From the NCBI GenBank assembly GCA_947652605.1, contig OX393577.1, forward strand, positions 9,362,868 to 9,426,867: a DNA stretch of 64,000 bases. The letters are read 5' to 3'. Source of the DNA: Elmis aenea. Taxonomy: Eukaryota; Arthropoda; Insecta; Coleoptera; Elmidae. Under the pieces are notes generated by a model. It was not told where the DNA came from and searched no databases. It was given only the letters and a program-made list of their open reading frames with translations. Positions 1 to 11,840 of this stretch are shown piece by piece. Each line of letters begins with the position of its first letter. Positions within the stretch are counted from its first letter, which is position 1. The position numbers were made by a program, and so were the translations under genes.

Positions 1-223
1 TAAAGGTAGATGTTACGGCAATTAAAACATTAAAAAAAGTGTATCAACACATATGCTGTTCTATTTTTTAGCTGAAAGGTCGCTGTTTGACATTTTATAT
101 TTGTGACGGTTATTAATTAAATTTTTAAATGTCAATTGCAGCTGCATTTAATACGAGGGTAAAGTGAAAAACTCGCCGTTTAACATATAAGAGGTGTATT
201 ACAAAGCGACATATCGTATCTTA

Positions 224-589
224 TATCTGTCGTAGGCATAATTTAAAATTCGGCTTTTACAAAATGCTTAGGCCTAGTCAAAACAAGCAAATTATGACTT
301 TTTTTTTAACCTCATACGTTTGTTTTTATATAAAAAAAGCTTTAACCAAACTTTAAACTCACCTTCATTCATTTGGTCGGTAACAGACGGTCAGGTTAAA
401 GGTTGGTTAAAGTTGTTCTTAAAATAAATTATAAAAATGAAGCTAATAGGTTTGTTTTCATCAAAAACAATTATGCCGGCATTTTATAATTTGCCTAGTC
501 AAACACGAGATGCTCGTTTTGCGGCTTTTTATAAAATGCCTAGCCGTTTTATAAAATTTCGGATTTCACATTATGCCTACGACATACAT
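224..589. repeat. Short inverted-repeat element (MITE-like), family A
   Basis: The sequence at 227-275 (GTCGTAGGCATAAT and on) reappears inverted at about 538-586. Between the ends lies a core (about 310-450) that aligns with the core of another element at 18258-18395. The ends carry several internal palindromes of the type GGCATTTTATAAAATGCC. No coding sequence and no clear target duplication were seen. The superfamily is not assigned. Confidence 0.6.
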
Positions 590-619
590 AACCTCATCTA
601 TAACAAATATGTCTAAGAG

Positions 620-1316
620 TTTGTGATAAATGCCCGGTTTACTGACAATACTGATGAAAAACGCATTCGAGTACAAATTCCCAAGACTGTTTGGATCGAT
701 TTAAGAGGAACTATCTATCAATTTGCGACTACAGATGAGACGGATTCACTATTAGGTACACCCCAAAGTCAAAACAACAATCAAAGTAATGGAAGCTTTG
801 TGATTCTCCGCCACTCAAAAAGGCAAAATCACGCTGGAAAACTTGTGGCTTTAATATTTTGATATGCTGAAGAAATACTGCCAATTGTCCACCTTACAAA
901 GGGTTAAACGATAACAGGAGAGTATTTTGCTTAAACTTTGGATCGATCATTTTTTTGATCAATTAATTTGTGAGAAAAGACCAGGTTTATCAAGAAAAAA
1001 GTCATTTCCGATCAGGATAATGCTCGTCCCCATACACGTGTTGTATCCATAGCAAAACTCGCTGAATTGAAGAACGACTTGCTGCCCCATCTAGCCTGTT
1101 CTCCAGATGTGACCCCCTCAGATTCCCAAAATTAAAAAAAAAATCTTGGTGGTAAGCGGTTTTCATCAAATGAAGAAGTGATAGCAAGAGGGAATCACTA
1201 TTTTAAGGATCTCCAAGGAAATAGTTTCCTGGGTGGCTTACAAGGGCTGGAGTATCGCGGGATAAATTGCATTGAAGTTCAGAGGGACCATATTGAACAA
1301 TAAAGGTAATTTAAAA
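620..1316 (+). pseudogene. Decayed mariner transposase fragment
   Basis: Translation across frames gives mariner landmarks in order. A TTDET segment carrying the first catalytic Asp lies near 727-741. A QDNARPHT block with the second Asp lies near 1015-1040. A SPDVTPSD block with the third Asp lies near 1105-1125, followed by GGKRFSSNEEV and a C-terminal tail ending near 1305. The frame is broken several times by stops and shifts, so this is a dead copy. The N-terminal helix-turn-helix region and terminal repeats were not found. The order of the motifs makes the family assignment fairly secure. Confidence 0.75.
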
Positions 1317-2692
1317 GTACAAGTTATATTATATCACAGTTAGGCCGCGAACATTTCAAATTACCCTCATATTTTCAGAATTTTTAATTTATATTCAATT
1401 CTTGCCAATAAGTAAAAAAAAGTACACTGCTCATAAAATTATCCAAGTTGGGAGCTGTTGAACAATGTACCACAAATTATTGTTAAAAATGGCACACGTA
1501 CTGTGGTATAAATTTTATCTTACATGTTTATATAGAGCATAATCTCATTATTAAACATTTTTTGAATCCAAAAAGAATCTTGTTTTTGACCAAAAACTAC
1601 GTGTCAACTTGTGCTTTGCTATTAACATTTATTTTTCAATTTCCGTTTGATATGTTATTTTTTCTAAATTTAAAATCAAAGGCAATAACAACCTACCTAC
1701 CTTACATGATTCTGCAAATTTAATCGCCACAGTTATTTTTTTTGGGTTAAGAATGATTACATTAAATTCTATGTTTATACTTTGTGGTTAACGTAAAGTT
1801 AAATGGTTTTATAAATTAATTAACTCGAATTTTTCAAACATTAGACTAAGAATCTTCTCGATATTTCTTACATTACAAGAATATGACGTTGTTTAAAACG
1901 TTCACAAGCAGTAGAAAAACAATTTTGTAACTTTTAAAACGTTATATGTTCCTAATGCATACGAATTACTCAAAACAATTATTTTTCACCAACAATTATT
2001 GATATATTTTATGGAGTATGGCAATTTGGATGAGTGCAGTTGTAACAAACAAATAATATTTAGACCAAATGTAAAAATAGCGTATGAGAACACGAAAAAT
2101 ATTCCTTAATACTGTTAATGTTCATGAAAGTACTAAAAGTTCAGCAAATCTCTAGTGAAGTCAAAAAAATTCGAGTTTGCTCTTTACAATTAATTTTGTT
2201 AAAGTCGTGATTTTAATTAATTATTACTAAGTTCCGATTGTTGATAAATATAAAATGAGTAATGCTCTAAACCTTAACAAAGAACTTACGATTTGTGCAA
2301 GTTACAAATTGTATATATTCGTTCCACTGAGATTTTAGAACTAAATTTTAAAAAAAGATTTTGTCATGAAGATATTATATCTAGTACAGTTTATCACTTG
2401 CAAGAATATGGAACTTGTAGAATCAAATTTGTTTCATTAAAAGCTGTATTGATCAGTTTTGGTTATGTATTTAAATAAATACATAATTATGTAAATTTTC
2501 CTCATGAGACAGAAACAGCATTAGCCTTTTCCATAACATAAAATCGGAATTTTGTTTAAAATAATAAAAGTTGTACGTACATCAATGATTGTTGTATAAT
2601 TGCGAATGTGGAAAACTAATACATCCACAACTGCAGGTGGCATAGATTATACAAATCTATCTACGATTTAGGGATGGTCGACCACGTATCAA
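1317..2692. other. AT-rich stretch without recognisable gene
   Basis: No credible coding exon or repeat boundary was recognised here. The part next to 2692 lies downstream of the BCL11-type stop codon on the minus strand and may be its 3' untranslated region. I saw no clean AATAAA close to that stop. Confidence 0.5.
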
Positions 2693-3025
2693 CTAATATG
2701 GGGCATTTCGTAATTTTGGGGAGAGATGTGTATGGCCCTGAGACTTCCAGTCATCTCCGGTGGGTGCTGTAGCTGCCAAAGGTGGTGGGGAAGACCCTAG
2801 TTGGGAAGCAGGAGTGCTCACTATACTTAAAGCATGCCTAATACAGTTTTGTGCTGAAGTTTCTACGTCCATTATGTCTTCGAGTTCTTTGTCGTTTCGA
2901 GAGTTGGACGAAGCAGGAGACGATGCCACGTCGCGACCGTTCTCTAGGAAATCTTGTTCGTGATCTCCGTCACCATTCTCGCCGTTTTCTTCATCACCAT
3001 CGTTTGTTGAATCGTTTTTGTTATC
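2693..3025 (-). CDS. CG9650: BCL11-like zinc-finger protein, most downstream visible exon
   Basis: This exon begins after a strong acceptor (TTGTTTTTTGCAG on the minus strand, ending at 3026) and opens in phase 0. That matches the phase-0 end of the exon at 32025. It encodes 110 residues and ends at a TAG at 2695-2693. The N-terminal part is very acidic (Asn/Asp/Glu/Gly run), followed by Ser/Ala/Pro-rich sequence, and the tail ends LSPKLRNAPY. BCL11 proteins have an acidic stretch after their early fingers, so this fits. The paired C2H2 fingers of the family are absent. Either this is the last exon of a short isoform, or an unrecognised donor leads to exons left of the window. I saw no good donor before the stop. 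The nuclear transcription-factor role is inferred from the family. Confidence 0.7.
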   Translation of the reverse strand, partial: DNKNDSTNDGDEENGENGDGDHEQDFLENGRDVASSPASSNSRNDKELEDIMDVETSAQNCIRHALSIVSTPASQLGSSPPPLAATAPTGDDWKSQGHTHLSPKLRNAPY

Positions 3026-3724
3026 CTGCAAAAAACAAAGAAAAATGTTATAAACTGTTTGATTATTTAAGTGACTTGTGTATTGATATATAGGTAGGAA
3101 AGGCTGCATTTACCATAAGGCGCATTAGGTGGAAGTTGAGAGTCTTATTCTCGACGGGGTCTCACTTTAAAACCTAAGTCCTTACACACAAATATAAATG
3201 AAAGCTGTCTACTTAAACTAGAGTCCCTGAAAAATGTATGAGGTTGCCTGCCTCTATTTGAAATAGTGTTTTATCGCATTTCTTCTAATGAAAAGCCTAT
3301 TTTTTTGTATTAAACAGCTTATCACGGGATAAAATTTTTGATATTTAGAAACAGCTATTTTAATAGTTGGGTGGAACAAAATTTTACATCGAGTAAATGC
3401 GACTAGTAAATCTTTACAAGATCCCGATATGTATTAGCTAAAAATTTGTTAGTATTTAGTTGGTTTTATTTTAGACAAAAGAAATAGTTTTGCTGCTTTA
3501 AACGAAGAAGCAAATTTATTAATAGAGGAGACGTAATTTGAAGATGAGAAAGAAATAACGGAAAAAATGTTTGATGAAGTTTAATAATCTGACGAAGACA
3601 TGGAAAAGAAAATTTCACTGTTAATTCTTTTGATGCCATTTGCGCTCAGCTAATTTTAAAAATCAACGAAAGAAAAAGATACTTAGACATAATAAGATAT
3701 ATTTAACATATTTTTTAAGAAATG

Positions 3725-5213
3725 CAGGGTGATTGAAATTCGAGTTTAAGCATGGGGATCTCGCTTATTATGATAGCTAGAGTATAGGTTTAAATTTGGC
3801 AAGGTTGCTAAATTTTGTGCTTATTGATAATCCAAAGAGAAATTGGAAATATCTCAAACGGTATCCGAGAAAATTAGGAAAAACCAAAAATACGATATTT
3901 GAAAATCTTCTATAACTCCTTTGAAGGATGAAATATTTCAAATAAGTAAAAACATTACTCCATCAACTTTTTTAGCCGAATCGGAGGACGTCACAAATTT
4001 TTTCTACATCGATTCGTTTTTGTTTTATGACAACCAATTAATTTTTTCTTATGGGCGCAATTTTTGCTATTTACATAATCAAACAGCATTTATTTTTCTG
4101 AACCCATCGATGTATTACACATGGTATTTTACTTCTTTATTCATTGTCAAATTTAAAAAAAGGGTTTTAAACAATAACCATTATAAATCAGGTAGGCCGT
4201 TGTTGTAGTTTTTGTTGTTTACATGACAACCAATCAACAATCTAAAAGTTTTGAAAGTCCATTACTTGTCATCCTAATAGATTCGTAAAAATGAACTTTA
4301 ATAACGAAGAAAAACGCCATATGAGGCGAATTTTTTCTACCCTTCTTTTAAGTTTTGTTATAGGTTATCACATGCTTCATATAAAAAGACCAAGATACAA
4401 TGGTCGAAACGTCAACTACTTCTAAATATAGAAGACGCGGTTCCAAACCCGGGAACGAAGATTATACTTTCTGCTATATTTTTGACAAAAGCCCCATATT
4501 TTCGCAAGTTTCTGTCCAACGTACAAAAATATTTGTGCGAGTGTTGTCTTATTTTTGGATATGTTTCTGCATATCGTTGACTTAACAATATAGAATTCCT
4601 ATTCAAGAATAAAACATTCGCAGCATATCGCGTTTTTATTCGTTATTAAAGTTAATTTTTACGAATTTATTAATTTTACATGTAATAGGCTTTTAAATCT
4701 TTTAGTTTGTTGATTGGTTGTCATGGAAACAACATCAACTACAACGACCGGCCTACCTGATTTATGATTATGGCTTAAAACCCTTTTTTTTTTAAATTTG
4801 ACAATGAACAAGGAAGTAAAATGCCATGTGTGATACATTAATGAATTCAGAAAAGTAAATGCTATTTGATTACGTAAATACCAAAAATTGCGCCCATAAG
4901 AAAAACTAAAGTTGGTTGTCATGAAACAAAAACGAATCGATCTGGGAAAAATTTGTCACCACCAACTAACTCGGCATCAGTAATGTTTTCAAGCATTTAA
5001 AATATTTCAAACTCCAAAGCAGTTATGGACGATTTTCAAAAATCGTATATTCCGGTTTTTCCTAATCTTCTCGGATACCGTTTGAGATATTTCGAATTTT
5101 CTTTGGATTAACAATAAGCACAAAATTTAGCAACTTTGCCGAATAAAAACCTATACTCCAGCTATTATAATAAGCGAGATCCCCATGCTTAAACTCTAAT
5201 TTTAATCATCCTG
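3725..5213. mobile_element. Foldback element with about 590-bp arms
   Basis: The sequence from 3725 (CAGGGTGATTGAAATTCG) to about 4320 returns inverted at 4627-5213. The arms contain the shared motif GCATGGGGATCTCGCTTAT, which also occurs in the elements at 17596-19375 and near 57600. The roughly 300-bp loop has no usable transposase. CAGGG ends and a flanking TA on the right point to a Tc1/mariner-type nonautonomous element. The peptides read in the two arms (3921-4208 plus, 4659-4922 minus) are mirror images and are not treated as genes. Confidence 0.75.
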
Positions 5214-5402
5214 TATATGTATGTTAACTTACGAACATGACTAGTATTAACAAAATTTTACAAACTTATAGGATTAATATTGAATTGAAAAAGTTTGGGC
5301 ACTCCGAGTTGTTTAAAATGAGAACTGTTTTACAACTGATTACTTTATTGTTGATTTTTTTGTGGTTGATGTTTAAATCCAGTCGACTTACAAGATTTCT
5401 TT

Positions 5403-5712
5403 TTTGTCGTATGTGGTGTAGAATGTCCGCGACAAACAACAAAATTGCCAGCAATACATTATGTGGTTGGAACATCATTACCGTTCGTTTTGTCACTACT
5501 ACTTGTCAAGTTAACAAGCTCTCCAAGGGCTAGGAGACTCTTGGAAAAGTCCAGTATGCAGCAGAGACATCCAGTGTACGCTTTAAGGGGCGTAAAAGCG
5601 GCATTACTAATTGTCGCTTTCTCAGTGCCAAAAGCACCGTCGAGTGGTTCCCTTGACTGCTGTGAAGTTACATCATCACGTCTTCTGCCCGCATTATCGT
5701 AATTATTTCAGA
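5403..5712 (-). other. GC-richer island open on both strands; possible exon
   Basis: The composition is visibly less AT-rich than its surroundings. On the minus strand one frame stays open for about 80 codons without a methionine, from about 5712 to a TAA near 5460, with well-mixed residues (a CLCCILDFSKSLLALGEL segment). On the plus strand a frame is open from 5445 to 5702. A possible minus-strand acceptor (AACTTCACAG) precedes the codons for QSREPLDG. I do not recognise the product. It could be a skipped exon of the surrounding gene, an old retroelement piece or chance. Confidence 0.3.
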
Positions 5713-6554
5713 CTTTACACACATTCTAGAAATCCTGTGTAAGGATATTTACCACTCTGGTTGTGGTTTGTTTTTTGCAACGAAAAAAAAAACGTGCACA
5801 GAAAAGTACGTCGTTAGTTTTTAACACAAAATTTATTTCAAGACAAAAGTAATAACCAAACCAATCAAATAACATGATACAACAAAGTGTAATTTAAAAT
5901 TAATCATCTCTTTTTATGAAGAACGTCTTGTAAAAATACCAAACTAGTTCCATGACTCAAGTCTCTTCGTCAGAAGCAAAAATATTTATTTAATCGAAAG
6001 GAGTTGTCGTACGAGCGATTACCATGAGAGTAAATAAACAAATAATTTATAGGCGAAGATATGAGAGTGTCCAAACTGGTAATATTAAGAATTATCAAAA
6101 AGTTACTGAAAATTGGTTTTGAAAGTGATGTAAGTCCAAATTTGGAAATTAAATTGAGTTAAAGCTAGTTTTATTTACAGACTGATGTCCTGCTACTATT
6201 TATAAAATTTATTGAAGTTAGGCTATTAATTTATACCTACTTATTAATTAATAGTTGGAAGTTTAGTGCACCATATGAAATGTTTTATAAGATATCAACG
6301 AAAAAAAAGGGGAAATTTAGAATTCTACATTCATCTTTGAAAAAAGAAATGCCAAAAAATCGATAAAAAATAATATGATTTTTATACTATAAAAATTCTA
6401 GACGTCTTAAATCAGCTAAATATAACGTTGTAAAGAATTTATCGATCTAATATACCCTCAGTTCACCACCAAAATAACAAAAAACTTTTTTAGAAGCAAA
6501 CTTATAAATAGAATATGAGTAAAAGTCATTGATATTATTTATCCCTAAAACAAC
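5713..6554. other. AT-rich intronic sequence, nothing recognised
   Basis: No open frame of interest, no clear inverted repeat and no family resemblance were seen here. Confidence 0.5.
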
Positions 6555-7310
6555 GTATACAGTTCTGCGCAAAAGTAGCATGGTAAAATTACATCTTTAT
6601 TAAGAGAAAAATAGTAAAAGCTGGTAAGGAAAAGATAAAATTATATTTTTCTTGTTTTTTCTATCAATTGTTTCAAAATTACCACTGCATATCTTCATAG
6701 CCTACATGAAAATATTACGTTGCTCTGATAATTAACAATAAAATCGCGAAATCTCGAGAAATACAAATTTTAACTATAAAATAGCCTAAATGTTCTTGAA
6801 GGAACATTAAATTTTCTGTAAGACTTTAAAAAAATATTTGGTGTATTTGTCGATGTTTAAAGTTTCATAAGTTTGACCAAGGGTAAAAACGCCCTGTATA
6901 ATATTTAAAAAATGTAGCTAGTGCAAAGTGTTAATAAATTTATTGTCAGATTAAATTACAAACACATTTCTACTGCCTTTTTAATGTTTTTAATGGTGAA
7001 AATTTTCGAAAGTGTTGTAACGCTCAACATTTTCATAAAAATGTTAATTTCACGAAAACTGTTGATTTTAGACCCATGTGACCTCATTGTAAAGTAAAAG
7101 CGAAATTCAATATTATAAAAATATTTTGGGTCTTCTATTTAAAATTTTAAAGTTTGGGTCGGTTCCTGGTTAAACCAAAAATGGTATTGCAACCTCAATA
7201 TGTTTATCGAATCCGAAACATGATAACGGTTAGATACCAAATTTTAATTGTATTATATTTAATAGTGTTCTAGACATTTTTGTCTGTTTCCATACTTTTG
7301 CGAATATATT
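6555..7310. repeat. Decayed composite of dispersed repeats (CTGCGCAAAAGTA family)
   Basis: The left end begins TTCTGCGCAAAAGTA. The right end, read inverted, starts CGCAAAAGTATGGAAACAGAC and continues into the same sequence found at 55318-55480 and 29947-30110. The interior (6860-7080) matches part of the arms of the big foldback at 52582-54486. It is a degraded nonautonomous element with no coding capacity. Confidence 0.5.
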
Positions 7311-7510
7311 AATTTATAGTACTATACGTTACCGTTATTAATTTTGTTCAAAAATAATCGTCAGGACTTAAATATTTACGTCAAATGTATTACTATTAAT
7401 AATATTATTGTGGATATATTATTCGACAATATTACAGAACAGTTTACTTTAATTGAAATGCAAACATAAGGCACCTTTTTAATCATTTATTATTTTTGCT
7501 GTTTAAGCAA

Positions 7511-7592
7511 CAATCCTGAAGATGTCCCCGATAAAGGAGGAGGAAACGTCGTTATGAACCTTCGACGCGGTTCCAACCCGGAAACAACTTAT
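7511..7592 (+). repeat. Dispersed motif with CTGAAGA/GAAAC hammerhead-like layout
   Basis: This copy reads CTGAAGATGTCCCC, then GATAAAGGAGGAGG, then GAAACGTCG, and runs into CTTCGACGCGGTTCCAACC. The same unit occurs twice, head to head, at 17085-17262. Units of this look occur near the ends of some arthropod retroelements; the assignment here is by resemblance only. Confidence 0.4.
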
Positions 7593-8887
7593 ACACACTG
7601 GTATAAATTTACTTGTCATCAACAAAAACATTAAATTACTTGGGCAATGCCTTTAAAATAGTCACACATGTTGACTAAGTTGTCAAAAAATATAAAAAAA
7701 GCGTTTAACAATACTTTTAAGAAGATTAAAATACAAACCGTTATAAGTGCGGTACAAGAAAACGTGAATTTATAACAGTTTCAAAAAAACCGACTCATAT
7801 AAGGAGTTGAAACTCGATTAGTCACCCTAACAAAATATAATTAGTAGATATAAGAATTATAAAACGAGACTAATGCAATTTCGCTGAACGTCTCGAGAGC
7901 ACATTATTTTAATTTAAACAAACAACTCCAAATAATATTATCGCAAATGGGACTGCCAACAGTACGCTCTAGATGTTATTGTTTCAGTATTAAGAGTCTG
8001 TTCCGAGTTCATCCTCTTGCATTCATGGCATTTAAACGAATACTTAACGAATGAGAATTGGGAATTCGTTTCGCAGAGTCCTTTCAATTGGAAAGACAAA
8101 AAGCTCAGGACTGAATCCAAACACGCTTTGACGGAAGTAAAAACGTATTTACACAGCCGCTTTGAAACAAAAAGAGGAAATTGCCACTCGGATATCTTGA
8201 GCTTGTACCGTTATTCGTCTTTTTATCATGGAGTAATCTGTGAGTAGAACGAGTTTATGATAACCAGCGATGGACTTAGATGTCAAAGGAAACCCATGAA
8301 TGTATAGTAGGAGCGTCAAAAGTCCGAAAACAGTGCAAGAATAGAAACCACATCCATCACCGAACACTCAGACATAATTTTCGTCTTAGACGGACATTTT
8401 AGTTTATTTTGTATGAGTAAAACGTACCTAAACCGAACTGGAGCAATTTACTCTCAGAAATAAGCAAACACCTTATTTGAAAGTGCTGTTATTTTACTGG
8501 ACGAACCGTGGCACAAAGTTTAGTGTCTATGACAAAAATTCTTTGAAACAAAAAAAACCATTTCAACAAAACCAAATTTTGGTCAATTTTTAAAATTTCT
8601 GTGAAATAGGGGATGAATATTCTATTTTTTAAATCTACACTGACGTGAAAAATACCTAAATCGTAGTTATTTATTTTTTTATTTACACAGAACAAAACAA
8701 ACAGGCTGAGCCCAAATTATGTTCGTTTAAATGAATGAATGATTGACTAAATATATCAATATTTATGAATGTTTGATTATAGGAGTAAAGAATTCTGTTG
8801 ATTGGCGAGTCAAGAAAAAGAAATTTTTGCTACAAGGTGTGAAATAAAAGAGAAAATGGTGTCGGTACGTTAAAATTTATTAATTAC
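7593..8887. other. Intronic sequence without recognised gene
   Basis: Short open frames on both strands at 7938-8367 overlap each other and show no domain. They lie in a slightly GC-richer patch (about 7970-8360) that could be conserved noncoding DNA. Nothing else was recognised. Confidence 0.45.
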
Positions 8888-9255
8888 TAGCGTAGTGACC
8901 CGGCTTCGCTCGGTGATTTTTTTTGTCAATCACAGACTACTCGCGCTTCGCGCTCGCGCCCGGTGGACGTTTTTGACCTTTTGGGAATTTTTGTATCTAT
9001 TGAGAATTTTTGTATCTATTGAGAATTTTGAAACTTTTGTGATATTTGGATCTTTTGGGAATTTTGGTTCTTTTGGGAATTTTTGGAACTCCTGGAAATT
9101 CTTATATAGCCTATCTTCTGCCCATGGTCCTATAGATTGTCTGTGCCAAATTTGGTCAGGATCGGATGAATGGTATAGGAATGCATAAAGGACAAACATC
9201 CATACAAACATACATACATACATACATACATTCATTTTTATATATATAGATAAAA
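8888..9255. mobile_element. RTE/SINE-like retroposon tail
   Basis: It begins CTAGCGTAGTGACCCGGCTTCGCTCGG. It contains the phrase CCAAATTTGGTCAGGATCGG and ends in a CATA microsatellite (about 9207-9231), then TATATATAGATA. This layout is common for the 3' end of RTE-type retroposons and their SINEs in insects. It also holds tandem GGGAATTTT(T)G units. The frames open across it on both strands are not genes. Confidence 0.6.
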
Positions 9256-9329
9256 TACTAGAATAATTTAATTTTTAGTTAATCATTTTGTAAAGAAATA
9301 TTATACCACTAGAGCATGTTGAGATCTTT

Positions 9330-11840
9330 ACAATGTTGTTCATACGGTTTCTCTGGAAGTTTGTGTTTTTTTGTGCAAAAATGACATAAATGTCTGTTAA
9401 ACACCCTCGATTTTACTAGCGTAGATGTCATATTGTGGGTTCCATATGGAAGTTCCATATGATAGAGGCAAAATTAAAAATGCTATTAACATATGAATAT
9501 AATACAGTGTTCTAATAGCATTAACATTATTGAAATGCTTTGAGGAGCGTATGATAATTGATAAAACTAAGCATTTTAAGAAATGTAATTTTAATACATT
9601 GGATATGTTCAGCAAAAAGAAGTTTAGAGTCTAATAGTATTCTTAAATCTTTTACAACTGAGGTGTTCGTTCATAAGAGTTGAATTATTTAAGGAATAGT
9701 TATGTAGGAAGTAGGATTATATTTTTGTTTCGTCAAAAATTAATTTTATACCACTTACTGACATTCAAGGCAAGTTTGTTTATTTGACATTTCTAATCTG
9801 TGGAGATCCTCTTGTGGCAGTAGACAATCTGTAATATTTGTTATTGTTCTAAATATAATTAAATCATCAGCGTGTTGTAGGTATTCACAATTTAGAAAGC
9901 AATGCTGTACGTCATTGATGTAAATATTAAATAGTAATGGTGCTAAGAGACTGCCCTGAGGGACTACGGATGTTACTTTGACAAATGCAGAAATGAAACC
10001 ATTTAATTTTACATCCTGTGATCTATTGGATATGTATGATTTTATCCATCTTAAAATATCTCCACAAATGCCTATATCGTGTAATTTATCTATTAAAATA
10101 AATGATCTAATTGAATGCCTTATGAAAATCCGTATATATAGCATCGGCCTGTAGTCTTTTATCTAACGACTTAAGAACATATTCAGTAAATGATACCAAA
10201 TTAGTCTCGACTGAACGACGTGGGGTGAAACCATGTTGTTGACTGGAGATACGAGGGTAGTCCCAGAAGTACCCGACTTGACGTATAGAGGGCGAAAGTA
10301 TCAAGCTTACAAAGCTTAAGTTTGAAGTTTGAAGACGCTACGTTTTTTAGTATTTGTTTGACAGCCATCAACAGTGAACGCTCTCAGTTAATTTGTAAAC
10401 ATGGAAAAAATTGGTCATCGTTATGTGATGCAAAATACTTTCATTTGAAAGGTCTCAGTCCAACCAATATCAAAGCCGAGCTAGATTCTACTCTGGGGGA
10501 GTCTGCTGCTTCGTTTACAAAAATAAAATATTGGGTGGCAGAGTTTAAACGAGGCCGTACGAGCTGCCAAGACGAACATCGCAGTGGTCGACCAAATGAG
10601 GTGACGATGCCAGAAATGGTGAAGTAAATCCACAAAATGGTATTGGGTGACCGTCGAATGAATGTGAGCGAGCTAGCAGACATGGTAGGCATTTCAAAAA
10701 GTGCTGTACATCGCATATTGACTGAAAATTTGGACATGAGAAAGCTGTGCGCAAGATGGGTGCCGCGTTTGCTCACAATGGAACAAAAACAGCGTGTTGA
10801 GGATGTTTCAATCCAGTGTTCGGCGATGTTTCACAGCAATAAAGCCGAGTTTTTGCGTCGATTCATAACCATGGGTCCATCACTTCACACCTGAGACGAA
10901 GGAACAGTCGAAACAATGGACTGAAAGGGGAGAATCGGCTCCAAAGAAGGCGAAGACAGTTCCATCAGCAGGCAGGGTCATGGCGTCAGTTTTTTGGGTT
11001 TCGCGTGGGATAATTTTCATTGAATATCTTCAAAAAGGAAAAACGGCGAGTATTATGCTAACTTATTGCAGCGTTTGAGTGACGAAATCAAGAAAAAACG
11101 GCCGCATTTGGCGAAAAAGAAAGTGTTGTTTCATCAAGACAATGCACCAGTTCACACAACCGTTATCGCGATGGCCAAAATCAAGGAGTTAAAGTTCGAA
11201 TTGCTTCCTCACTCATCCTATTCGCCAGATTTAGCCCCCTCGAATTATTTTCTCTTTCCAAACTTGAAAAAATGACTCGGTGGTAAAAGATTTGCCAACA
11301 ATGAAGAGGTGAAGTCTGCGGTTAATGGCTATTTTGAGGAGCTCGACGTTTTTCACTATAAACAGGGTATCGAAGCTATTGAACATTGCTGGAAAAAGTT
11401 TATCGAGCTAAAAGGAGACTATGTTGAGAAATAAAGATAGTTTCCCAAATTTTTTTGTGTTTTCTTGGTCAGGTCGGGTACGTCTGGGACTACCCTCGTA
11501 TAAGGTTGGAATATAGCAAAATTTTTAACATACATCACAGATTCAAATAGCTTTGCTGTGCAGCAGAGGATAGAAACAGGTCTATAGTTTTCTGCTTGAG
11601 TCTTGTCTCCGGATTTAAATATTAGGTCCACGTGAGCTTGTTTCCACATTAAAGGGAATCGACACTCTGACAACGATTTGTTAAAACGTGATTGGCTCTG
11701 CTAAGGAACAGTTACGTAAAATGCGTGCAGGGAGATAATCTGGCCATGCTCCCTTATTGACATCAAGCTTATTCATACACGACTCAACCATTTCAATAGT
11801 AATAGTTATTGATTGAAAAATTAAAAATAATCTTACTTTT
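9330..11840 (-). mobile_element. Jockey-like LINE remnant, split by a mariner
   Basis: On the minus strand the pieces, in order, are as follows. First, near 11830-11690, a DVNKGAWPDYLPARILRN segment. Next WKQAHVDLIFKSGDK and NYRPVSIL (11673-11560). After the insertion come QQHGFTPRRS (about 10235), YTDFHKAF, VVPQGSLLAPLLFNIYIND (about 9960) and HADD in place of the usual YADD (about 9875). Last is WNPQYDIYASKIEGV (about 9410). These are the reverse-transcriptase landmarks of jockey-type non-LTR elements. Stops, frameshifts and the missing 5' part show a dead, 5'-truncated copy. The mariner at 10252-11498 interrupts it. Confidence 0.85.
10252..11498 (+). mobile_element. Mariner element, nearly full length, inactivated
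   Basis: The terminal repeats match (CGAGGGTAGTCCCAGAAGTA at the left, the same inverted at the right) and TA flanks each end (10250-10251, 11499-11500). Its length of 1247 bp is normal for mariner. The transposase reads as LSPTNIKAELDSTLGES, GRTSCQDEHRSGRPNEV, a helix-turn-helix (VGISKSAVHRIL), FHQDNAPVHT (second Asp) and YSPDLAPSNYFLF (third Asp region, normally SDY). Defects include a TAA at 10626, a short deletion after ITM at about 10873 that removes the first catalytic DET, frameshifts near 11030, and a stop after NLKK at 11274. It lies inside the LINE remnant at 9330-11840. Confidence 0.92.

Noticed and set aside
2760..3093. Plus-strand frames at 2760-2963 and 2851-3093
   Set aside because: They lie on the opposite strand of the acidic BCL11-like exon and are low-complexity shadows of it.
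3921..4922. Mirror-image peptides at 3921-4208 (plus) and 4659-4922 (minus)
   Set aside because: The peptides are nearly identical because they come from the two arms of one foldback element. They contain no known domain.
8930..9235. Opposed frames over the retroposon tail at 8888-9255
   Set aside because: They arise from repeated TTTGGGAATTTT words and the CATA microsatellite. No protein family fits.
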